Assembly (NCBI RefSeq): GCF_902506345.1
Contig: NZ_LR733427.1
Location: forward strand, 1-5,387
Direction: 5' to 3'
DNA length: 5,387 nt
Source of the DNA: Flavobacterium sp. 9R
Lineage (GTDB): Bacteria; Bacteroidota; Bacteroidia; Flavobacteriales; Flavobacteriaceae
Shown piece after piece: positions 1 to 3,056 of the stretch. The position numbers were made by a program, and so were the translations under genes. The notes under the pieces are model-generated. The model made no database searches and was not told where the DNA came from. It saw nothing but the letters and a program-made list of their open reading frames with translations. Position 1 is the first letter of the stretch; every line of letters starts with the position of its first letter.

Positions 1-41
1 TTTCACGCTTCTGTTGGCACGTTTCAATTTTCACGCTTCTG
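1..41 (+). repeat. Two direct copies of TTTCACGCTTCTG
   Basis: The 13-bp word TTTCACGCTTCTG is present at 1-13 and again, exactly, at 29-41, a period of 28 bases. The linker at 18-25 (CACGTTTC) resembles part of the word, so it may be a degenerate third copy. The window begins inside the repeat, so the array may extend to the left. I cannot assign a function; it is close to the repeat site at 126-148 and may belong to the same cassette-like unit. Confidence 0.6.
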
Positions 42-125
42 CTTTGAAAACTTGCGGCGGAAACAACTGTTTACTTTCAAATTGGATTTGCCTGCGTAAT
101 TTCGGCGCAACTTGCCACCAACGTT

Positions 126-148
126 CCGCTAGTACATCACGGCAGTAG
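126..148 (-). repeat. Cassette-type repeat, copy C (inverted)
   Basis: Read on the minus strand this is CTACTGC, five bases (CGTGA), then TGTACTAGC and GG. It matches plus-strand positions 223-245 at 18 of 23 bases, with both blocks, CTACTGC and TGTACTAGC, identical. On the minus strand it runs into an AACGTT palindrome (120-125). Its opposite orientation to copies A and B suggests a second, oppositely facing cassette, or an inversion. A role as recombination site is inference. Confidence 0.6.
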
Positions 149-220
149 AAAGCAAGCCGTATTGCTTCCGATATGCGAAAATGAAACCAAGTACACACAA
201 ATAAAACAATTAATCACTAA

Positions 221-259
221 TACTACTGCTGGGTTGTACTAGCTGTTAGCAGTAGTACT
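221..259 (+). repeat. Cassette-type repeat, copy A, stem-loop upstream of orphan ORF
   Basis: A perfect 10-bp stem joins TACTACTGCT (221-230) and AGCAGTAGTA (248-257) around a 17-base loop that carries TGTACTAGC (235-243). The left half is a direct repeat of 583-600 (15 of 18 bases). The right half, GTTAGCAGTAGTACT (245-259), is an inverted repeat of 581-595 (14 of 15). An imperfectly conserved, foldable site placed before a small ORF is what recombination sites of gene cassettes (attC) look like. The GTTAGC end recalls the attC core GTTRRRY but does not satisfy it. Function is inferred. Confidence 0.65.
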
Positions 260-282
260 GATAACTTAAAATAAAAGAACTT

Positions 283-582
283 ATGAAAACAAATTTTAAA
301 GGAAGCGAAGGAAAATGGGGGTGTGTTTTCACATCTAATAAAAAAAGAGCAGTTAGGAATAAAGGAGGTTTGATTTGTATTTTGACAGAGCCTTCAAGAT
401 TTTCAGGTCAAGATGAAAGATATGATGCCGAATTAGAACAAATGAGAGCCGACCAAAGATTAATTGCGAATGCACCTGAACTTTTAAAAGCATTAGAAGA
501 TTTAGTAATGTTTTGCAAAGAAAACAATGTATGTGCAGAATTAGAGTATGCAGAAAACGTAATTAAAGAAGCATTAACGTAG
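283..582 (+). CDS. Orphan 99-aa protein with phage-like C-terminal motif, cassette candidate
   Basis: A small soluble protein without signal peptide or membrane segment; no function can be assigned. The N-terminal half (about 1-40) is basic and contains KWGCVFTS and GGLICIL, which look like short beta strands. The C-terminal half has DQRLIANAPELLKALEDLV (57-75) followed by a second helix ending in AENVIKEAL. This resembles the 'NARLIAAAPELLEAL' motif common in hypothetical phage and prophage proteins, known to me by family pattern only. The ATG at 283 follows an A-rich leader with no clear Shine-Dalgarno, usual for Bacteroidota. The TAG stop (580-582) directly abuts repeat copy B, and copy A lies 24 bases before the start, so the ORF fills the interval between two direct repeats, as in integron cassettes. 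I see no clear promoter. It is convergent with the recombinase. Confidence 0.75.
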   Translation: MKTNFKGSEGKWGCVFTSNKKRAVRNKGGLICILTEPSRFSGQDERYDAELEQMRADQRLIANAPELLKALEDLVMFCKENNVCAELEYAENVIKEALT

Positions 583-605
583 TATTACTGCTAACTTGTA
601 TATAG
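583..605 (+). repeat. Cassette-type repeat, copy B, directly after the ORF stop
   Basis: TATTACTGCTAACTTGTA (583-600) repeats 221-238 at 15 of 18 bases, and the TATAG that follows parallels the CTAG of copies A and C. The copy starts at the base after the stop codon of the orphan ORF. AGTATTACTGCTAAC (581-595) is also the inverted partner of 245-259. A to B spacing is 362 bp, which would be the cassette length. The following bases form the hairpin at 602-626, so copy B and that hairpin may be one site. Confidence 0.6.
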
Positions 606-626
606 TCGCTATTTTGTAGCGACTAT
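602..626. repeat. Perfect hairpin ATAGTCGCTA / TAGCGACTAT
   Basis: Two perfect 10-bp arms (602-611 and 617-626) enclose a 5-base loop, TTTTG. The hairpin sits between the orphan ORF and the 3' end of the recombinase gene and has no U-tract, so it is a poor intrinsic terminator. Short inverted arms around a small centre fit a tyrosine-recombinase core site, but this is inference. Its inner part, CGCTATTTTGTAGCG (607-621), is repeated at 650-664 with two changes. Confidence 0.6.
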
Positions 627-634
627 CACTCCTA

Positions 635-664
635 AATAGCAGGCAAACCCGCTATTCAGTAGCG
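635..664. repeat. Overlapping hairpins after the recombinase gene
   Basis: AATAGCAGG (635-643) pairs with CCCGCTATT (648-656) at 8 of 9 positions around a 4-base loop. Overlapping it, CGCTA (650-654) pairs perfectly with TAGCG (660-664) around TTCAG. The two folds are mutually exclusive. The second is a near copy of the core of the 602-626 hairpin (13 of 15 bases). They lie 34 bases beyond the recombinase stop codon and may act as part of its recombination site or as a weak mRNA 3' end. Confidence 0.5.
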
Positions 665-697
665 TATACTTTGTAAATATACATTTTAATTATTATC

Positions 698-1741
698 CTA
701 CAAATTATCAAATGGACTTTTGATTTGTTGGATGCTTTTGGTACTGACATGGGTATATATTTCTGTGGTTTTGCTGCTGTTGTGACCCAATAATTCTTGA
801 ATATAACGCAAGTCGGTGCCGCTTTCCAATAAGTGTGTCGCAAAACTGTGACGTAACCAATGCAATGTTGCGGGTTTTGTTATACCTGCTTTTTTTAGGG
901 CTTGTTTCATCACTTGTTGCAAGCTTCTGTCGTCATAAGCTTGCCCTTTGATGTTGCCTTCAAACAAATAGGTTTGTGGTTTGAATGTTACATAATAGTC
1001 GCGAAGCATCACTAATATTTTGGGCGACAAGGGAACAATTCTGTCTTTTTTTCCTTTGGCATTTTTAATTATGATGATGTTTCGTTTAGAATCTATATGT
1101 ACGGGTTGGAGCGACAATAATTCGCCACATCGTAATCCACAGGCATAAATTAAACTTAGCATCGCTTTATGTTTGATATTACTGTGGGCGTTCAATATCA
1201 ATTTCACTTCTTCTTTACTCAACACGTTTGGGAGTACTTTTTCTCGTTTTGGGCGATGAATTTTGTCCATTTCAATTTTAGATTCAACTATAGTTGCAAA
1301 GTATAATTTAATGGCATTGACCATTTGATTTTGATAGGAGGAAGACAAATTATTTTGTAAAATATACTCATTATTATAGCGTATAACATCATCGTTCGTG
1401 ATAGCTTCTATTGGTTTTTCGTTATAAAATGTTAGGAATGATTTTAATGCCTCGGAATAAGTGTTGATGGTTCGGTTGCTGTAACGTCTAGACAATAACC
1501 ATTTTTTGAACTTTTCTACCTGTCGGATGCCTTCAGGCGAAGGACGATTTTTGGGAGTTACTTCGATTTGAAATTTCAATCGATTCTCAAAGGTGTCAGG
1601 CAAATGCCAAACTCCTAAAGTTTGACTCCATCGGGAGCCTTCAAGGGCTTTAATTCGGGAGATTAATGCAGCGTCTTTTTCAAAATAAACGGCAATTCTT
1701 TTTTCTTTTCGGTGGGTAATCAATTCGGCTTTCCAGTACAT
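698..1741 (-). CDS. Tyrosine recombinase (XerC/D-like, integron-integrase-like C terminus)
   Basis: A 347-aa site-specific DNA recombinase that cuts and rejoins DNA through a covalent 3'-phosphotyrosine. Three parts are visible: a basic N-terminal extension (1-65, with RWSQTLGVWHLP), a SAM-like core-binding domain (about 72-155) and a catalytic domain (about 172-347). The catalytic set is complete: Arg204 (CGLRCGE), Lys229 (AKGKKDR), His294 and Arg297 (HWLRHSFATHLL), His320 (LGH) and the nucleophile Tyr329 (EIYTHVS). The stretch AGITKPATLHWLRHSFAT and the ending KSPFDNL strongly recall integron integrases (AGITKPATPHTLRHSFAT and RSPLDAL in IntI1, from memory). The roughly 20-residue insertion that IntI proteins carry before the HxxR motif is absent: only about 60 residues separate Arg234 from His294. 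The ATG at 1741 gives the usual length, with no Shine-Dalgarno. Hairpin repeats and a cassette-like ORF lie at its 3' side. It could instead serve a phase-variable inversion or an integrative element. Confidence 0.93.
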   Translation of the reverse strand: MYWKAELITHRKEKRIAVYFEKDAALISRIKALEGSRWSQTLGVWHLPDTFENRLKFQIEVTPKNRPSPEGIRQVEKFKKWLLSRRYSNRTINTYSEALKSFLTFYNEKPIEAITNDDVIRYNNEYILQNNLSSSYQNQMVNAIKLYFATIVESKIEMDKIHRPKREKVLPNVLSKEEVKLILNAHSNIKHKAMLSLIYACGLRCGELLSLQPVHIDSKRNIIIIKNAKGKKDRIVPLSPKILVMLRDYYVTFKPQTYLFEGNIKGQAYDDRSLQQVMKQALKKAGITKPATLHWLRHSFATHLLESGTDLRYIQELLGHNSSKTTEIYTHVSTKSIQQIKSPFDNL

Positions 1742-1769
1742 AAGGCGTATAATTAGAGTGATAAATATA

Positions 1770-1800
1770 CTAAAAATAGTGTTAACTAGCTAGTTTTTAG
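1770..1800. promoter_or_regulatory. Nested palindrome upstream of the recombinase
   Basis: A perfect 12-bp palindrome, AACTAGCTAGTT (1784-1795), lies inside a larger inverted repeat, CTAAAAA (1770-1776) with TTTTTAG (1794-1800). It is centred about 49 bases before the recombinase start. A weak minus-strand -7 element, TATATTTA (1769-1762; 7 of 8 to TAnnTTTG), is adjacent, but I see no matching -33 box. It may be an operator for the recombinase gene or an accessory binding site. The TAGC core is shared with the cassette-type repeats, which may be chance. Confidence 0.4.
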
Positions 1801-1835
1801 TGATTAGTACTTAGTCGATAGTTGTTAGATTTAGT
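1794..1835 (-). repeat. Degenerate ACTAAT heptamers, minus orientation
   Basis: Read on the minus strand this segment contains ACTAAGT, ACTAATC and ACTAAAA in tandem, with more degenerate units to one side (about six units, one base out of register). The 19 bases at 1797-1815 are the exact reverse complement of 2887-2905 in the long heptamer array. This places the same repeat family on both sides of the toxin-antitoxin operon in opposite orientation, although low complexity makes such a match easier. Confidence 0.5.
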
Positions 1836-1862
1836 ATCGCGACGTAAATAAAAAATCAAAAA

Positions 1863-1895
1863 TTTGCAATTATAGTAACTTTTAAGTTACCTTTG
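1863..1895 (+). promoter_or_regulatory. Bacteroidota-type promoter with internal operator palindrome for the TA operon
   Basis: TTTG at 1863-1866 and TACCTTTG at 1888-1895 match the Bacteroidota consensus (TTTG, 19-21 bases, TAnnTTTG) with a spacing of 21. Between and overlapping them is a perfect palindrome, GTAACTT-TT-AAGTTAC (1875-1890), well placed for autorepression by the antitoxin. The toxin ATG is only 4 bases past the -7 box, so transcription probably begins at or next to the start codon and the mRNA would be leaderless. The promoter match is direct; repression and leaderlessness are inferred. Confidence 0.65.
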
Positions 1896-1899
1896 AATA

Positions 1900-2238
1900 A
1901 TGAAAGTACGAGAAGTCATAGCATATGAAAATCACTTTGAAAGTTTTCTCTTGGAACAATCCAAAAAAGTTCAAGATAAAATATTCAAAATAATTGAAGC
2001 TATTGAAACTTTAGAGAGAGTTCCTTCAAACTATTTGAAAGCTATGGAAGGGACTAACGGTTTATACGAAGCACGAATCCAACTTGGTTCAAATATTTGG
2101 AGAGTGTTTTGTTTCTTTGATAATGGGAAACTTGTAATTCTACTAAATGGCTTTCAAAAGAAAACGCAGAAAACTCCAAAAAATGAAATTGAAAAAGCTT
2201 TGCGTTTAATGACAAAATATTACAATGAAAAAATCTAA
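1900..2238 (+). CDS. higB: RelE/HigB-type toxin (Gp49-like family)
   Basis: A 112-aa toxin of the RelE superfamily, HigB/Gp49-like branch (PF05973), expected to cleave mRNA on the ribosome when free of antitoxin. The family layout is clear: N-terminal strand and helices (1-48), then AMEGTNGLYEARIQ (48-61), the beta strand WRVFCFF (67-73), the strand KLVILLNGFQKKTQKTP (77-93) and a C-terminal helix (94-109). Conserved basic and polar residues likely to contact RNA include Arg59, Arg68, Lys87 and Lys88. Length is normal. The toxin is first in the operon, the HigBA order, with the antitoxin 6 bases downstream. The ATG at 1900 is the only Met before residue 49, so a leaderless start is the simplest reading. 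GC is very low (about 25% at 1981-2040). Whether it is active cannot be seen. Confidence 0.88.
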   Translation: MKVREVIAYENHFESFLLEQSKKVQDKIFKIIEAIETLERVPSNYLKAMEGTNGLYEARIQLGSNIWRVFCFFDNGKLVILLNGFQKKTQKTPKNEIEKALRLMTKYYNEKI

Positions 2239-2244
2239 ATAAGT

Positions 2245-2535
2245 ATGGAAACTAAAAGTTGGAAAGAAATTAAAAATGAAGTTTACGGCGAAGAGGGAAC
2301 TGTAAGACGTGATGAACTTGAAAGAGAATTTCAAGGTTTTAAAATTGGTTTGCTTTTGAAAAAAGCTCGTGAAGAAAAGCATTTGACACAAACTGAATTG
2401 GGTGATTTAATTGCAAAAAAAAGAGAATATATTTCTAGAATTGAAAATAACGGAGGTAATTTAACGCTCAAGACTTTATATGACATAGTTGAAAAAGGAC
2501 TTGGAGGAAAAGTAAAAATCCAAATCGAAATATAA
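2245..2535 (+). CDS. higA: HigA-type antitoxin, Xre-family HTH
   Basis: A 96-aa DNA-binding antitoxin expected to bind and neutralise the HigB-type toxin and to repress the shared promoter. An acidic N-terminal region (1-30, VYGEEGTVRRDELEREF) precedes a Cro/cI-type helix-turn-helix (HTH_3) at about 34-85. The HTH shows LLLKKAREEKHLTQTELGDL, then AKKREYISRIENN, with the recognition helix at about 59-67. The C terminus, GGKVKIQIEI, is a short strand often used in dimer or toxin contact. The long N-terminal extension before the HTH is typical of antitoxins paired with Gp49-like toxins. The gene starts 6 bases after the toxin stop, so the two are surely cotranscribed. The palindrome at 1875-1890 is its likely operator. 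Confidence 0.9.
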   Translation: METKSWKEIKNEVYGEEGTVRRDELEREFQGFKIGLLLKKAREEKHLTQTELGDLIAKKREYISRIENNGGNLTLKTLYDIVEKGLGGKVKIQIEI

Positions 2536-2935
2536 AGCATATCTACAAACAGACGCTAAAAGCAGATTTGGTAGTTGCTTAATTTAGTTCCAAACTTCAT
2601 ATTGCGCGCGGACATTAGTAGTGCAAAACTTATGCAAAGGAGATTGCTATAGCTTTCTTCTTCAAATCTTTTTCATTTTGTCTTCTACTTTCTAACTTCT
2701 AACCACTAAGGACTAATCACTAAGGACTAACTTTTAACCATTAACCACTAATTACTAATCACTAATTACTAATCACTAATTACTAATCACTAATTACTAA
2801 TCACTAATTACTAATCACTAAGTACTAATTACTAAGTACTAATTACTAATTACTAATTACTAATTACTAATCACTAATGACTAATCACTAAGTACTAATC
2901 ACTAACCACTAACTTCTTCTTTCCGCCCAAAACTT
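2536..2935. other. 400-base gene-free spacer
   Basis: No gene is visible. Just after the antitoxin, CTAC-AAA (2543-2549) can pair with TTTG-GTAG (2567-2574) with one bulged base, and AAGCA (2560-2564) with TGCTT (2576-2580); either could be a weak mRNA 3' end, with no proper U-tract. A pyrimidine-rich stretch (about 2656-2700) leads into the heptamer array. The word CAAAACTTATG occurs at 2624-2634 and 2928-2938, framing the spacer's repeat part. The array has TAA in all three plus frames, so translation through it is impossible. Confidence 0.6.
2690..2913 (+). repeat. Tandem array of 32 heptamers, consensus YACTAAT
   Basis: 224 bases divide exactly into 32 seven-base units with no insertion or deletion. 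The core CTAA is almost invariant; the flanking bases vary (CACTAAT, TACTAAT, CACTAAG, GACTAAT, CACTAAC), with TTCTAAC, TTTTAAC and CATTAAC units at the left end. From 2746 to 2815 there is a higher-order 14-bp unit, CACTAATTACTAAT, five times. Divergent units at both ends and uniform ones in the middle fit growth by slippage. Three units make 21 bp, two helical turns, so a repeated protein could bind one face; this is inference. Confidence 0.9.
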
Positions 2936-3049
2936 ATGAGTCCGCAAACGTTGGAGTGGGATTTTTTACTTTCAAAGAGCATAAGGCGTTCCTTATTGTG
3001 GCTGGGTTCGGGACTTTTTGCGTATTTTTATAGTTACAAAAAAAAATAG
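2936..3049 (+). CDS. Possible 37-aa hydrophobic peptide upstream of GH97
   Basis: An ATG at 2936 opens a 37-codon frame ending at TAG 3047-3049, only 7 bases before the GH97 start. The peptide begins MSPQTLEWDFLLSK, then has a hydrophobic, aromatic segment, SLLWLGSGLFAYFYSY (19-34), and ends in KKK: the pattern of a one-pass membrane peptide or of the C-terminal remnant of a longer membrane protein. The base composition changes to that of the GH97 gene here, and the frame is closed upstream by the heptamer array. It could be a real small gene, the tail of a gene cut off by the accessory region, or chance. I recognise no family. Confidence 0.3.
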   Translation: MSPQTLEWDFLLSKSIRRSLLWLGSGLFAYFYSYKKK

Positions 3050-3056
3050 AATCCAA

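Larger units (their letters stand above)
1..282. other. Gene-free left edge with cassette-like repeats
   Basis: No convincing gene is visible here. Frame 1 on the plus strand is open from the window edge to a TAA at 97-99 (32 codons), and one minus-strand frame is open for about 25 codons; neither resembles a known protein. The first 180 bases are richer in GC (about 47% in the first line) than the ORF that follows, which suggests a module of different origin. The stretch holds the 13-bp direct repeat at 1-41 and two copies of the cassette-type repeat, at 126-148 on the minus strand and 221-259 on the plus strand. Confidence 0.6.

Noticed and set aside
181..204. ATG at 181
   Set aside because: The frame closes after seven codons.
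221..605. Classical integron attC sites
   Set aside because: The cores GTTRRRY and RYYYAAC are not met; only the general design and partial GTTAGC/GCTAAC ends agree.
652..843. Minus-strand 63-codon frame overlapping the recombinase 3' end
   Set aside because: It overlaps the well-supported recombinase in another frame and shows no family features.
2690..2913. Heptamer array as a CRISPR
   Set aside because: Units are 7 bp and directly contiguous, with no spacers and no cas genes nearby.
3018..3056. TTG at 3018 as GH97 start
   Set aside because: It adds 13 residues with several charged ones before a typical signal peptide; the ATG at 3057 places the signal peptide at the N terminus.
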